The translations under genes and the position numbers were made by a program. Of a stretch of DNA of 60,680 nucleotides, positions 17,549-27,805 are shown piece by piece (positions within the stretch are counted from its first letter, which is position 1; every line of letters begins with the position of its first letter). The DNA comes from Moritella sp. JT01 (lineage in GTDB: Bacteria; Pseudomonadota; Gammaproteobacteria; Enterobacterales; Moritellaceae). Under the pieces are notes generated by a model, which was not told where the DNA came from, made no database searches, and worked only from the letters and a program-made list of their open reading frames with translations. Location of the stretch: NCBI RefSeq assembly GCF_001574435.1, contig NZ_LOCN01000002.1:51017-111696 (forward strand). The letters are read 5' to 3'.

Positions 17549-18043
17549 ATGCAAACAATGACAGAGCAAGATGTAATTGATCAAGAACTCACTGAGCAGC
17601 AAATGTTGGATTTCATCAGTGATATGTTTATGAACCAAATGCCATTTAACGACCTACTCGGCATGCGTATTACCAACTACACCACTGACAGTATAGAATT
17701 ACGCATCAACATGGATGACAAATTGATTGGTAACCCTATCCGAAAAATACTTCATGGCGGTGTAACAGCGAGTCTGCTTGATGTCGCTGGCGGCATGTTA
17801 GTGGCAGCAGCAGCCATCCCCAACATGGAAACAAAAAGTACCGCTAACTTTCATAAAAATCTAAAGTCACTCGGTACGATAGACTTGCGAGTCGATTATT
17901 TACGTCCTGGTTGGGGAGATGAATTTACCGCCACAGCACAAGTGATTCGTTCGGGTAATAAAGTTGCGGTTACCCGTATGGAACTGCACAATCAAGAAGG
18001 GATTCACATTGCCTTTGGTACCGGCACTTATTTAGTCGGATAA
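17549..18043 (+). CDS. yigI: YigI family acyl-CoA thioesterase
   Basis: A 164-residue hotdog-fold thioesterase. HGGVTASLLDVAGG (about residues 70-83) is the active-site helix of PaaI-like enzymes; TKSTANFHKNL and VDYLRPGWGDEFTA follow. In Enterobacterales yigI neighbours rarD, pldA and recQ, and here it precedes rarD and is near recQ, supporting the name. The E. coli homologue acts on medium- and long-chain acyl-CoA. A second ATG three codons in is an alternative start. Confidence 0.85.
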   Translation: MQTMTEQDVIDQELTEQQMLDFISDMFMNQMPFNDLLGMRITNYTTDSIELRINMDDKLIGNPIRKILHGGVTASLLDVAGGMLVAAAAIPNMETKSTANFHKNLKSLGTIDLRVDYLRPGWGDEFTATAQVIRSGNKVAVTRMELHNQEGIHIAFGTGTYLVG

Positions 18044-18138
18044 CCAACAATAAGATTATTAATATCACTACCCCTGCTTATCCATCATTGTTATGCTAAC
18101 CAATCTATCTACACCTATAAACATCACTGGTATAAGTA

Positions 18139-19044
18139 ATGACAACCAACAATGATACTAAACAAGGGGTGATATTCGCAATCCTTGCTTACGTAATGTG
18201 GGGCATGGCTCCGATCTACTTTAAACAATTACATCAAGTACCAGCCTATGAAATATTAGCCCATCGCGCGGTATGGTCTTGTATTTTAATTGCCGTATTA
18301 CTGAGTCTATTCAAGTTATGGCCAATGGTAAAATCGGTATTATCCGTACCTAAAAATGTGTTATTACTGATCTGCACATCATTATTAATCAGTGTTAACT
18401 GGTTAACCTACATTTGGGCGGTAAATAATGATCATTTACTCGATGCCAGTTTAGGTTACTTTATTAACCCGATCATTAACGTTTTTCTTGGCATGATATT
18501 TTTGTCGGAAAAATTACGTAAATTACAGTGGGTTGCTATATTACTTGCGGTGATAGGGATCTTAATTCAAGTTATCACGCTAGGATATCTGCCTTGGGTA
18601 GCCTTGGTCTTAAGTTGTACTTTTGGTTTCTATGGATTACTGCGTAAAAAATTACGTCTCAATGCGCTGGTTGGTCTGTTAATTGAAACCATTATCATGC
18701 TGCCTATCGCGGCCACTTATTTATTTATCTTCGCGGACTCAGCAACATCGGATCTGAGTGCCAATAGTATGCACCTTAACTTGCTATTACTCAGTGCTGC
18801 CTTTGTCACCACAATACCGCTACTGTGCTTTAATCATGCAGCTATACGCTTACCTTTATCAACGCTAGGTTTCTTCCAATACATAGGCCCAACATTAATC
18901 TTTATTCTTGGTGTCACGCTCTATGATGAAGTAGTGAATACCGAAACACTGCTGACATTTGTGTTTATTTGGGCTGGGTTAGTCGTGTTTAGCATCGATG
19001 GTTTTAAAAATAACCGTCATCAACGTGCGCGATTAAAATCTTAG
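18139..19044 (+). CDS. rarD: RarD, EamA/DMT-type transporter
   Basis: A 301-residue inner-membrane protein with ten predicted helices in two EamA repeats. The start (GVIFAILAYVMWGMAPIYFKQL) and PAYEILAHRAVWS are characteristic of RarD. The substrate is unknown; the family name comes from chloramphenicol phenotypes. Stop is followed by a strong terminator. Confidence 0.9.
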   Translation: MTTNNDTKQGVIFAILAYVMWGMAPIYFKQLHQVPAYEILAHRAVWSCILIAVLLSLFKLWPMVKSVLSVPKNVLLLICTSLLISVNWLTYIWAVNNDHLLDASLGYFINPIINVFLGMIFLSEKLRKLQWVAILLAVIGILIQVITLGYLPWVALVLSCTFGFYGLLRKKLRLNALVGLLIETIIMLPIAATYLFIFADSATSDLSANSMHLNLLLLSAAFVTTIPLLCFNHAAIRLPLSTLGFFQYIGPTLIFILGVTLYDEVVNTETLLTFVFIWAGLVVFSIDGFKNNRHQRARLKS

Positions 19045-19064
19045 TTCATTACTGCAATACATAT

Positions 19065-19095
19065 AAAATAAGCACCCTTAGGTGCTTATTTTATT
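19065..19095. terminator. Bidirectional terminator between rarD and cpeT-like gene
   Basis: A 12-bp perfect stem (AAAATAAGCACC / GGTGCTTATTTT), loop CTTA, with T runs on both strands. It serves rarD on the plus strand and the convergent gene on the minus strand. Confidence 0.9.
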
Positions 19096-19099
19096 TTGC

Positions 19100-19756
19100 C
19101 TATTTACTCACGTCATAATCTTCAATTTTCAAAAAAGTAATGGGTACATCAAGTCTACCCCGTACTAATTTTCCAAACTGATCATAACTGCCATCTAAAA
19201 ATGAAATATTCACTTCTGAGACAGCAAAAAATGTCGTCATTAATGATGTGCTCGTTCGATGACTAATACAAGATTCAGAAGCCGTTTCACCAACAAAGGT
19301 ATTTGTTATCTTCAACTCAATCAGTAATTCACAGTTATTACTAATACTGAGTTGAGATTGAGTCAAACTCGTCAATAGTTGTGGCGTATAATAAGCGCCA
19401 GCAAAGTCAGATGCGCGTGGAATAGAATAAATGTATAAACGGATCAAGCCATTCGGTGTGGCGACTAATTGCATAATACGCTGACGAAATGGTTTGTTTG
19501 AAGAGTGAGTAATGCGACTCTCCATATATAACCATTCACCGTCAATACGGTCTTGCCAAATAGGAGAGATATTTAGATCGATGTTAATTGCACGTCCTTG
19601 AATCACATCATTGGTCGATCTATGCATGCCAGATAGCCATTGCTTTAATAACGCCGTATGTTCTGATTTAAAAACAGCAGAATAGGCAAATGAACTGAAT
19701 AAGCACATTAGCGCGACGATAAATCGTAATATCAAAATAACTCCCTGTAACCGCAT
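19100..19756 (-). CDS. CpeT/CpcT family protein
   Basis: A 218-residue protein with an N-terminal signal sequence (LILRFIVALMCLFSSFAYS), so exported. It matches the CpeT pattern: LLKQWLSGMHRSTNDVIQ, PIWQDRIDGEWLYMES, KPFRQRIMQLV, then CELLIELKITNTFVGETASESCIS. In cyanobacteria this family attaches bilins to phycobiliproteins. This organism should have none, and proteobacterial members have no known role. Start at 19756 is preferred over 19771 because it gives a cleaner signal peptide; this is not certain. Confidence 0.8.
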   Translation of the reverse strand: MRLQGVILILRFIVALMCLFSSFAYSAVFKSEHTALLKQWLSGMHRSTNDVIQGRAINIDLNISPIWQDRIDGEWLYMESRITHSSNKPFRQRIMQLVATPNGLIRLYIYSIPRASDFAGAYYTPQLLTSLTQSQLSISNNCELLIELKITNTFVGETASESCISHRTSTSLMTTFFAVSEVNISFLDGSYDQFGKLVRGRLDVPITFLKIEDYDVSK

Positions 19757-19844
19757 AGGTAGCGCTAACATCCAAGTTAGCGTTTAGTATGCAGTGATAC
19801 TATCCTAAAAATCGCGCAACTATACTATAAAAAATTGAGTGAGA

Positions 19845-22013
19845 CTATAGAGCCTGCAATCTAGCGTAAGATACTACCAACCATTTACTGCCTAGTTGAT
19901 CAAACTCAATTTGAATACGACATTGCGGACCACTGCCTTCGTAGTTCATCACAATACCTTCACCAAATTTAGTATGCAGTACACGTTGACCTAACTGATA
20001 GCCAGTCGACTCAAATGACATTTTTTCTGAACCCGCACTAAAACGCCCAAACTGAGTTGGTTGGCGAATTTGAGTTTTTAAACGAATCTCTTCAATATAC
20101 TTTTCGGGTATTTCTCGAATGAAACGAGACGGACGATGATTCATCTCTTTACCGTATAAACGACGCGACTCCGCATAACTGATATATAGCTTCTTCATCG
20201 CACGGGTAATACCCACATAACAAAGACGACGCTCTTCTTCCATACGCCCCGCTTCTTCTGTCGATTGCTGACTTGGGAACATACCTTCTTCGACACCGAC
20301 CATGAATACCACTGGGAATTCTAAACCTTTTGCCGAGTGTAGCGTCATCAACTGCACTGCATCTTCAAATTCATCTGCTTGCCCCTCTGCAGACTCTAAT
20401 ACTGCAAAAGCTAAGAAGGCAGATAGCTCGGTCATTTCTTCACTGTCATCTGGGATCTTGAAACCACGCGCCGCAGAAACCAGTTCCTCTAAGTTTTCAA
20501 TACGTGACTGCGCTTTCTCACCTTTTTCTAGCTGATACATAGATTTCAGACCTGAGTATAAAACCACATGATCAATTTGTTCATGTAGGGCTAACTCGGC
20601 AACGTCGTTATCCAATTCGGTGATCAGTTCGACAAACTTACGGATCGAACTTGCCGCACGGCCTGCGATCAAATTGTTATCGAGTAGATAGATCGCCGCT
20701 TGCCACAAGGTTGAACCTTGCTCACGGCTAGCATCACGTAATAATGACAAGGCTCGATCGCCAATACCACGCGTTGGTTTATTCACAATACGCTCAAATG
20801 CCGCGTCATCATCACGATTATTTTTAAGACGCATGTACGCCATTGCATCTTTAATTTCCAAACGATCAAAGAAGCGATGACCACCATAAATACGGTAAGC
20901 GAGCTGCTCTTGTAATAACGCATCCTCGAGCACACGAGACTGGGCATTGCTGCGGTATAAGATTGCGCAATCACTGAGTGAACCACCTTGATCTTGCCAC
21001 TCTTTAATGCGGCCAATAACAAAACGCGCTTCATCGACTTCATTGAATGCCGCATACAAGGAGATCGGGTCACCTTCTTTATCTTCTGTCCATAATTCTT
21101 TGCCCATACGCTCGCTGTTATTAACGATAAGCGCATTGGCAGCATTGAGAATATTACTGCTCGAACGGTAGTTTTGTTCAAGCTTAATGGTTTTAGAACC
21201 CGTGAAATCGGTTAAGAAGCGTTGAATATTTGCGACCTGCGCACCACGCCAGCCGTAAATAGACTGATCATCATCACCCACGATCATCAAATTACCGCGA
21301 TCGCCTGTCAACATGCGTAACCACGCATATTGGATATTATTGGTATCTTGGAATTCGTCCACTAAGATATTAGAAAAACGATCTTGGTAATGGGCTAAAA
21401 TATGTGGTTTGTGCAGCCAAAGTTCGTGCGATCGTAATAACAACTCACCAAAATCGACTAAGCCCGCACGATCACAAGATTCTTGATAAGCTTGATAAAT
21501 CTTGATCCAGGTACGTTCAATCGGATCATACGCTTGTAAGTGTTCAGGACGCAGACCTTCATCTTTTTTACCGCCGATATACCACATAGCTTGTTTTGCT
21601 GGCCACTGCTTCTCATCAAGGTTCATGGCTTTGATCAAACGTTTCAATAATCGCAGTTGATCATCACTGTCAATAATTTGGAATTCAGCGGGTAAGCCGG
21701 CATCTAAATGGTGGGCGCGTAATAGACGATGCGCGATACCATGGAAAGTACCGATCCACATGCCTTGCTGACGACCTTTTAATAGCTTATCAACACGGCC
21801 ACGCATTTCTGCTGCGGCTTTATTGGTAAATGTCACCGCTAATAAAGAATAAGGCGAGCACTGCTCCACCTGCATTAACCAAGCTAAGCGATGTACCAAT
21901 ACTCTGGTTTTACCACTACCAGCACCCGCTAAAATCAGCATACTCGATTGTGGTGCAGCAACAGCATCACGCTGTTTGTCGTTGAGGCCGTCCAGTAAGA
22001 GAGATACATCCAT
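19845..22013 (-). CDS. uvrD: DNA helicase II UvrD
   Basis: A 722-residue superfamily 1A 3'-5' helicase for nucleotide excision and mismatch repair. LAGAGSGKTRVLVHR at residues 29-43 is Walker A; VDEFQDTN, VGDDDQSIYGWRGA, LEQNYRSS, VQLMTLHSAKGLEFP and VGITRAMK follow as motifs II to VI. The C-terminal VLHTKFGEG segment is the RNA polymerase-interacting Tudor-like domain. Length equals E. coli UvrD (720). Downstream of yigB as in E. coli. Confidence 0.98.
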   Translation of the reverse strand: MDVSLLLDGLNDKQRDAVAAPQSSMLILAGAGSGKTRVLVHRLAWLMQVEQCSPYSLLAVTFTNKAAAEMRGRVDKLLKGRQQGMWIGTFHGIAHRLLRAHHLDAGLPAEFQIIDSDDQLRLLKRLIKAMNLDEKQWPAKQAMWYIGGKKDEGLRPEHLQAYDPIERTWIKIYQAYQESCDRAGLVDFGELLLRSHELWLHKPHILAHYQDRFSNILVDEFQDTNNIQYAWLRMLTGDRGNLMIVGDDDQSIYGWRGAQVANIQRFLTDFTGSKTIKLEQNYRSSSNILNAANALIVNNSERMGKELWTEDKEGDPISLYAAFNEVDEARFVIGRIKEWQDQGGSLSDCAILYRSNAQSRVLEDALLQEQLAYRIYGGHRFFDRLEIKDAMAYMRLKNNRDDDAAFERIVNKPTRGIGDRALSLLRDASREQGSTLWQAAIYLLDNNLIAGRAASSIRKFVELITELDNDVAELALHEQIDHVVLYSGLKSMYQLEKGEKAQSRIENLEELVSAARGFKIPDDSEEMTELSAFLAFAVLESAEGQADEFEDAVQLMTLHSAKGLEFPVVFMVGVEEGMFPSQQSTEEAGRMEEERRLCYVGITRAMKKLYISYAESRRLYGKEMNHRPSRFIREIPEKYIEEIRLKTQIRQPTQFGRFSAGSEKMSFESTGYQLGQRVLHTKFGEGIVMNYEGSGPQCRIQIEFDQLGSKWLVVSYARLQAL

Positions 22014-22059
22014 AATTTAGTCACCTTAGACTGTATATTTAATCAGTAGAATGGGGGGA

Positions 22060-22776
22060 TTATAACAGGCTTGTTAATTCATCCAAGTGCGTTATTTCAA
22101 TATCAGGTAAATGACTGGCTTTGTTACTCGTCATGAGCGATTGTTGTTGGTCATTAAACCACGCAGACATGAAGCCATTGGTGATCGCACCAGCCACATC
22201 GGACTTAAGATGATCGCCGACATGCAAAATATGTTGTGGCGGTAAGGCTAATCTCTCTGCTGCCAATGAAAATAAGTCGGGATACGGTTTCATTCTCAGC
22301 CCATTACCTGGTTTTATCACGGCCGTGAAAAAAGGTGTTAAACCAATTTTATCAGTATCGACATTACCATTAGTGATCGCAATTAATGGGATCTTACTGG
22401 CAAGCGTTGCTAATACCGCAAAGGTTTGTTCCGGCACTTGAAAATCACTACGCACCGCCTGAACTTGCGAAAAAATAGTATTAGCGACAGATTTAGCCTC
22501 TTGTTCACTATAGCCATGACGTAAAAATAACGTCATTAAACAGGCAATACGGATCCCACTAACATCATGTATCAAGTGGGGTTGTTGATGAAGAACATGA
22601 CGCTTTAACTGTGACCAAGCATTATCATCTAAATGTGTAATGTGTGGATATTGACTGCGTAAATGCATATGCATCCAAGCCTCGGCGCGACGCACAACTG
22701 GATAGTTATCATATAAGGTATCGTCAAGATCGAAGCTCATGGCTCTAATCTGGTGTAATCGTCGATAGAATTTCAT
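22060..22776 (-). CDS. yigB: HAD phosphatase YigB
   Basis: A 238-residue haloacid-dehalogenase phosphatase. FDLDDTLYDN (about residues 15-24) is motif I, ITNGN motif II, and HVGDHLKSDVAGA motif IV. The E. coli homologue dephosphorylates a riboflavin intermediate and FMN. The ATG overlaps the xerC stop (TGATG), so the two are coupled, matching the enterobacterial xerC-yigB-uvrD order. Confidence 0.92.
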   Translation of the reverse strand: MKFYRRLHQIRAMSFDLDDTLYDNYPVVRRAEAWMHMHLRSQYPHITHLDDNAWSQLKRHVLHQQPHLIHDVSGIRIACLMTLFLRHGYSEQEAKSVANTIFSQVQAVRSDFQVPEQTFAVLATLASKIPLIAITNGNVDTDKIGLTPFFTAVIKPGNGLRMKPYPDLFSLAAERLALPPQHILHVGDHLKSDVAGAITNGFMSAWFNDQQQSLMTSNKASHLPDIEITHLDELTSLL

Positions 22777-23741
22777 CAGTCATCTCTTTTCTTTTTTGCG
22801 CGAGGATGAGCGGCATCATACACTTTGGCTAGATGCTGAAAGTCCAAACTGGTGTAGATCTGCGTGGTACTGATATTAGCATGCCCTAATAATTCCTGTA
22901 CGGCACGTAAATCACCACTCGATTCGAGCATATGAGTCGCAAAAGAATGGCGTAACTTATGTGGATGAACATGACTGGTCAACGTTTGCTGCTGCCCCCA
23001 TTTGGCCATCCGACTTTGTACACTGCGATGAGATATACGACGTCGTAATTGACTGACAAATAATGCCGATTGCGCGTTGTCAGCATATTCACCACGCACT
23101 GCTAACCACGCTTGTAACGCGGTGATCGCGATACTACCAATCGGTAACTGACGCTGTTTATTACCTTTACCAATCACCCGCATGGTTTTTTCTCGCAACT
23201 TAACATCTGTTAAATCCAAATTAACCAGTTCGTCTAACCGTAAACCCGCAGAGTACATTAACTCCATCATGGCTTTATCGCGTAACACTAAAAACGGGTC
23301 ATCTGTATCTACCGTATTAGACACGGATAATAATTGATTAATTTCATCAACATCTAAGTTCTTAGGTAAAGTTTTATGCTGGCGTGGTGCCGATACCCCT
23401 TTCGCAGGGTTCGCGGTGAGATCACCTTGTAATACCAAGTAATCACAGAAACTGCGTAATGCAGATAATTTGGTTGCCAGACTGCGAGGCGATAAACCCA
23501 GTTTATGATTTAAAGCCGCTAATTTACGTACCTGGGCAGCATCAAGGGCGCGCCATTCCGTGATCGGTAACGTCAGCATTTGCTCGGCGAATAAGGTCAG
23601 GTGACGGCGATAATTACGGGCTGTGTGTAGGCTTAATTGTCGTTCACTGGTGATATAACGTAAAAAACGTTCGATAGGTTTAACTAATTGTGCAGGTAGC
23701 TCACTACCTGCAGCGGTATTTTTTTTAAATGGCGTTGTCAC
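22776..23741 (-). CDS. xerC: Tyrosine recombinase XerC
   Basis: A 321-residue site-specific recombinase that, with XerD, resolves chromosome dimers at dif. The N-terminal SAM-like domain ([23 protein letters not shown]) is followed by the catalytic domain with Arg in [12 protein letters not shown], Lys in [21 protein letters not shown] (His-x-x-Arg), LGHANI (His) and TQIYTSL (Tyr). All six catalytic residues are present. It overlaps the preceding DUF484 gene by 17 bases. Confidence 0.97.
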   Translation of the reverse strand: MTTPFKKNTAAGSELPAQLVKPIERFLRYITSERQLSLHTARNYRRHLTLFAEQMLTLPITEWRALDAAQVRKLAALNHKLGLSPRSLATKLSALRSFCDYLVLQGDLTANPAKGVSAPRQHKTLPKNLDVDEINQLLSVSNTVDTDDPFLVLRDKAMMELMYSAGLRLDELVNLDLTDVKLREKTMRVIGKGNKQRQLPIGSIAITALQAWLAVRGEYADNAQSALFVSQLRRRISHRSVQSRMAKWGQQQTLTSHVHPHKLRHSFATHMLESSGDLRAVQELLGHANISTTQIYTSLDFQHLAKVYDAAHPRAKKKRDD

Positions 23742-24444
23742 GTGAAGGCATCAGTTGCGGTAACAGGGTAGAGATAATGCGACAAAGCTGACCTAACAGC
23801 AAGTTATCCATGCCCGCCTGATAATGATCGGCATTGGCACTGCCAATAGCGAGCAAACCGTATTCACCTCGTTCACCTAATGCCATTAATGCCACAGAGT
23901 TAACCAAGGCATCTTGGCCAAACAATAATGCTTTATCCACGCCTGCGACAGGACCAAAGTAATGATCACCGCCTGCAAATTGTTTCTGGCGAATACGCAC
24001 TAACTGTCCAGCAGAAATAGCTAACGGTAGATATTGTGATTTAAGGTGAAAATAGGCTTCATTTAAATGTAAATTTACAGCCGCTAACGGTAATTGAGAT
24101 TGGATCTGAGTGACCAAAATACGTTGCATTTGCATCACTGAAGTGCAATTAAACAAGGCCGTATAAATATCTGCATAGATACGAAATAATTTATCGTTGT
24201 CAGCCGCAATGGCCACTAACTGCTGTAACTGTTGCTCTAAATCGGCAATACGTTGTCGCTGTCGTTCTAACCGTAATGTCACTAAAGACACACTACCTTG
24301 AGCGCCATGAGAAATAGGCAAGGTATCGACTAAGTCATTATTACGCACAAAAAAATCCGGATCTGCCTGTAAAAAAGCAATCACATCTTGCTCTGAGATA
24401 ACAGGCATTTCCGCGTTCAACATCGAAGGTTCAACGTTGATCAT
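23725..24444 (-). CDS. yigA: DUF484 (YigA) GAF-like protein
   Basis: A 239-residue cytoplasmic protein of the DUF484 family, GAF-like. It has [27 protein letters not shown], a coiled coil ([24 protein letters not shown]), and [13 protein letters not shown]-type text near the end. It is always found between dapF and xerC in this group; function unknown. Its ATG overlaps the dapF stop (ATGA). Confidence 0.88.
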   Translation of the reverse strand: MINVEPSMLNAEMPVISEQDVIAFLQADPDFFVRNNDLVDTLPISHGAQGSVSLVTLRLERQRQRIADLEQQLQQLVAIAADNDKLFRIYADIYTALFNCTSVMQMQRILVTQIQSQLPLAAVNLHLNEAYFHLKSQYLPLAISAGQLVRIRQKQFAGGDHYFGPVAGVDKALLFGQDALVNSVALMALGERGEYGLLAIGSANADHYQAGMDNLLLGQLCRIISTLLPQLMPSRDNAI

Positions 24445-25271
24445 ATATTAATCTGTCCATCATAAACATGGGTTGCTGGACCCGTCATAAATACTGGTGT
24501 ACCTGGACCTCGCCATGAAATTTGCAATTTACCACCAGGCAACTCAATACACACATCTTGACCGAGTTTACCTTGTAATTGGCCAATCACAGCCGCAGCA
24601 CAGGCTCCGGTTCCACAAGCTTGTGTTTCACCAACACCACGTTCATAAACCCTTAATTTAGCATGGTCAGGTGATAATACCTGCATGAACCCCGCATTTA
24701 CACGGTTAGGAAAACGTTCATGATGTGCGATCGCATGACCGAGTTCGGCCAATGGTGCAGTCTCAATATCATCCACTAATGTCACGCAGTGCGGGTTACC
24801 AATCGACACGGCGCCACAAAACACAGTGCTGTCTAACGCACGTAAAATATAGGTTTTTTCTTGCTTGGTGGCACGGAACGGAATTTTATCTGGCGCTAAT
24901 TCAGGCACCCCCATATTTACCGTTATCTGGCCATCATATTCAACCTGTAAGGAGATCTTACCTGCGCTCGTACTCACCGCGATCTTGCTCTTGTTCGTTA
25001 ACCCTTTATGACGTACAAAACTTGCAAAACAGCGAGCGCCATTGCCACACTGTTCCACTTCGCTACCGTCAGAATTAAAAATACGATAATGAAAATCAAG
25101 ATCAGGATCATAAGGCGCTTCAACCACAAGTAGTTGATCAAAGCCAATACCGGTATTTCTATCCGCTAAACGACGGATATTATCATTATTAAAAAAGACA
25201 TTTTGAGTAACACAGTCAACGACCATGAAATCATTACCCAGACCGTGCATCTTTGAAAACTGTATAAACAT
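24441..25271 (-). CDS. dapF: Diaminopimelate epimerase
   Basis: A 276-residue enzyme that interconverts LL- and meso-diaminopimelate for lysine and peptidoglycan synthesis. Catalytic Cys75 lies in QCGNGARC and the second in [11 protein letters not shown] (about residue 219). [10 protein letters not shown] at the start and FDQLLVVE are family signatures. Placed between lysA and DUF484 in one minus-strand operon. Confidence 0.98.
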   Translation of the reverse strand: MFIQFSKMHGLGNDFMVVDCVTQNVFFNNDNIRRLADRNTGIGFDQLLVVEAPYDPDLDFHYRIFNSDGSEVEQCGNGARCFASFVRHKGLTNKSKIAVSTSAGKISLQVEYDGQITVNMGVPELAPDKIPFRATKQEKTYILRALDSTVFCGAVSIGNPHCVTLVDDIETAPLAELGHAIAHHERFPNRVNAGFMQVLSPDHAKLRVYERGVGETQACGTGACAAAVIGQLQGKLGQDVCIELPGGKLQISWRGPGTPVFMTGPATHVYDGQINI

Positions 25272-25313
25272 ATGAACCTGTAACCCCTATTTCATTCAGT
25301 AGATAGAATATTA

Positions 25314-26567
25314 TTATGCAGGTAAAATCGCTTCGTCTTTCCAGATCTCTGCAAGCGCTTCTCGACGACGAATCAAATGTGCAACATCACCATCTACCAT
25401 GACTTCGGCAGGTCTACTACGTGAATTATAATTAGAACTCATGGTTGAACCATAAGCACCGGCAGAGCGTACAACAATATAATCATCCATCGCGATCGTT
25501 AAATCACGGCTCTTACCTAAGAAATCGCCAGTCTCACAAATAGGACCAACCACATCATAGTTTAAACATTCACGCTCTAATGATTTGTTCACTGGCGCAA
25601 TCGCTTGCCACGCACTGTATAACGCTGGGCGAATAAGATCGTTCATGGCTGCATCAACGATAGCAAAGTTTTTATGTTCCGTAAGTTTAATATACTCAAC
25701 TTTACTTACCAAAATACCGGCATTCGCCATGATCGCACGACCAGGTTCAAAAATAAGTGCCAGTTTACGTCCTGCTAATTTATCTTTTAATGCCTGCGCA
25801 TATTCAGCAGGTTGTGGGGGTGTTTCACCATCATAAGGTACGCCCAAGCCACCACCAACATCGAGATGTTCCAGTTCAATACCTTGCGCTGATAACTTAT
25901 CAATTAACACTAATAGCTTATCAACAGCATCCAAGAAGGGCGATAGCTCTGTTAATTGTGAACCAATATGGCAATCAACACCTTTTAATTTAATACCCGA
26001 CATTTTATTCGCAGCTTTATAAACGCTTTCAGCTAAATCAATATCGATACCAAATTTATTTTCTTTTAAACCGGTAGAAATATAAGGATGGGTACCCGCG
26101 TCAATATTAGGATTCACTCGAATAGATATAGGTGCCTGTATTCCACGGCCCACGGCAATGTCATTAATACGTTCCAACTCAGCCGTCGATTCAACATTAA
26201 AACAATGAATATTATGATCGAGCGCTAAATTAATTTCGGCGATGGTTTTACCAACACCAGAGAATACAATTTTACTTGGATCACCACCGGCCGCAATCAC
26301 ACGTAATAGCTCACCGCCAGATACAATATCAAAACCCGAGCCCAGACGTGCCATCACATTTAACACTGCAATATTTGAATTAGCTTTTACTGCATAACAA
26401 ACCAAATGCGGATGCGTACCAGCAGCATCATTAAATGCATGCCAATGACGTTCAATTGTCGCTCTGCTATATATATACGTTGGCGTACCAAATTTGTCTG
26501 CTACATCTGCAACTGCACATTGTTCCGCAAATAACTGGCCATCATCCTGATAATTAAAGTAATCCAA
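25314..26567 (-). CDS. lysA: Diaminopimelate decarboxylase
   Basis: A 417-residue PLP enzyme for the last step of lysine synthesis. Lys61 in CYAVKANSN binds PLP; HIGSQ, GGGLGVPY, EPGRAIMANAG and CETGDFLG are the other signature blocks. First large gene of the lysA-dapF-DUF484-xerC-yigB-uvrD operon, 42 bp before dapF. Confidence 0.98.
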   Translation of the reverse strand: MDYFNYQDDGQLFAEQCAVADVADKFGTPTYIYSRATIERHWHAFNDAAGTHPHLVCYAVKANSNIAVLNVMARLGSGFDIVSGGELLRVIAAGGDPSKIVFSGVGKTIAEINLALDHNIHCFNVESTAELERINDIAVGRGIQAPISIRVNPNIDAGTHPYISTGLKENKFGIDIDLAESVYKAANKMSGIKLKGVDCHIGSQLTELSPFLDAVDKLLVLIDKLSAQGIELEHLDVGGGLGVPYDGETPPQPAEYAQALKDKLAGRKLALIFEPGRAIMANAGILVSKVEYIKLTEHKNFAIVDAAMNDLIRPALYSAWQAIAPVNKSLERECLNYDVVGPICETGDFLGKSRDLTIAMDDYIVVRSAGAYGSTMSSNYNSRSRPAEVMVDGDVAHLIRRREALAEIWKDEAILPA

Positions 26568-26634
26568 TGCTCTATCCCTTTTCTTTTAATTCGTACACTA
26601 ATTCATTCATTGCACATCATGTGACAATGTATAT

Positions 26635-26847
26635 TTATTCTGCGTCGCTACTTAGCGTCTTGCCAGCTTCGTCATCACTATCCACACTTTCTGTAGTCGG
26701 TGTTGCGACCTGGATTTGTTTTGCTTTTTTAGCATCGGGTCCCGTGCCAGGTGCATATAAAGGACCTGACATACCACAACCACTGAGTAAACCAGCGCTA
26801 AACATAAAGGCTAATGTAATAAATTTTGTTTTTCTTACTTGGCTCAT
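26635..26847 (-). CDS. lptM: LptM (YifL) lipoprotein
   Basis: A 70-residue outer-membrane lipoprotein. Lipobox LLSGC (Cys24) follows a hydrophobic signal, then GMSGPLYAPG, which is conserved in LptM, a helper of LptD disulfide maturation. The rest is acidic and low-complexity. Upstream of lysA, divergent from cyaY, as in enterobacteria. Confidence 0.88.
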   Translation of the reverse strand: MSQVRKTKFITLAFMFSAGLLSGCGMSGPLYAPGTGPDAKKAKQIQVATPTTESVDSDDEAGKTLSSDAE

Positions 26848-26923
26848 AACCGACTCAATGATAAATTAATCCTATCCCTTATAATCGCACTGACAAAATT
26901 AAAAGCAATAGGATTAATAAAAA

Positions 26924-27235
26924 ATGACTGATTCAGAATTCCACCAACAGGTTGATGAACTATTAATAAGCTTTGAAGAGATTATTGATGACAGTGATGT
27001 TGAACTCGATTATGAAAACAGTAACAGTATTTTGACTCTATATTGTCGTGATGGCTCGCAAATTATCTTGAATAAACAAACACCATTACACCAACTATGG
27101 GTAGCAACAAAAGCCAATGGCCATCACTTTGCATTTATCAATGATGCATGGATTGATAACCGCACCCAACAAGAGTTATCACAGGTATTAACCGAAGCAG
27201 TTAAAAATCAAGGCGGTGAAAGCGTTAATTTCTAA
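26924..27235 (+). CDS. cyaY: Iron-sulfur assembly protein CyaY (frataxin)
   Basis: A 103-residue frataxin homologue that binds iron and modulates Isc cluster assembly. The acidic helix (DELLISFEEIIDDSDVELDYE), the strand ILTLYCRDGSQIILNKQTPLHQLW and the F..N..WIDNRTQQEL block are typical. Divergent from lptM. Its transcript ends at the same hairpin that ends the first CsrB RNA on the other strand. Confidence 0.95.
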   Translation: MTDSEFHQQVDELLISFEEIIDDSDVELDYENSNSILTLYCRDGSQIILNKQTPLHQLWVATKANGHHFAFINDAWIDNRTQQELSQVLTEAVKNQGGESVNF

Positions 27236-27280
27236 CGTGAAGTGATAGGTCTTGTTTATATAAAATCTAAATTTTAGACA

Positions 27281-27594
27281 AAAGAAAAGGGCTACACTAG
27301 TAACTAGTGCAGCCCTTTTACGTTGTCGTAATAGCTCATATCCTTGAACTGATTGTGCTCCCTGCACTTAGACATTTACCTAATCCATTAGGTGATTTAC
27401 TTTTCCCCAATCCTTTGAGTTGTTCCTTTGGCAATCCTAGCCTAACAAGTCATCCTAACCTGCTTCTCATCTCCATCCTGGAGGTGTCCTTTATTCACTC
27501 TGAATCCGTGAGTGCTATCCTTGTAATCCACCACATCCTTGCAGTTTCATGTAGAGTGCCAAGTCATCATCCTGATGAACTTCCTGCGTCTCTG
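27281..27594 (-). ncRNA. csrB: CsrB-family sRNA, copy 1
   Basis: About 310 nt on the minus strand with roughly 17 GGA triplets spread evenly, mostly as AGGA or AAGGA and many in hairpin loops (ACCUAAUGGAUUAGGU, CACCUCCAGGAUGGAGAUG). That is the hallmark of RNAs that sequester the CsrA/RsmA translation regulator. It ends in a perfect terminator (stem AAAAGGGCT + CACTAG with U-rich tail, 27285-27319). A predicted TGC-TATATT extended -10 (27606-27601) sets the 5' end. Two blocks are nearly identical to copy 2: near the 3' end (UGCAGGGAGCA...UCAAGGAUA) and UAAAGGACACCUC. No open frame explains the region. Confidence 0.87.
27285..27319. terminator. Terminator of csrB copy 1 and of cyaY
   Basis: Stem AAAAGGGCT-(mismatch)-CACTAG with loop TAA; T runs on both sides. 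On the minus strand it gives CCCUUUUCUUUU. Confidence 0.9.
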
Positions 27595-27600
27595 GAAACA

Positions 27601-27606
27601 AATATA
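27601..27606 (-). promoter_or_regulatory. -10 element of csrB copy 1
   Basis: TATATT on the minus strand preceded by TGC (extended -10). No good -35, which is expected for an activator-dependent promoter. Confidence 0.5.
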
Positions 27607-27787
27607 GCAAACCTAAAAACAATAAATAGCGATGAAAAACAAATTTAATTAGTGCTTAAACACTAATTACTTAGCACAAATGGCTACAAAAGCCGTGAGA
27701 ATAGGCTTTAACAATAAAATAAAGAGAAATATATACAATGGATACCTCGGATCACTCCTTAATAAAAGTACTTTATCTATCAACACG

Positions 27788-27805
27788 AATAGTCGATCTC
27801 TTACA
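27788..27805 (-). promoter_or_regulatory. GacA/UvrY-like box upstream of csrB copy 1
   Basis: TGTAAGAGATCGACTATT on the minus strand. The left half equals the known UvrY/GacA/VarA half-site TGTAAGAGATC. The same 18 bp with two changes lies upstream of csrB copy 2, each centred about 202 bp before the predicted start. The right half is degenerate. Confidence 0.65.

Noticed and set aside
27307-27648. Plus-strand 113-codon frame downstream of cyaY
   Set aside because: Antisense to the first CsrB RNA; rich in the complements of GGA repeats, no RBS, no protein-like composition.
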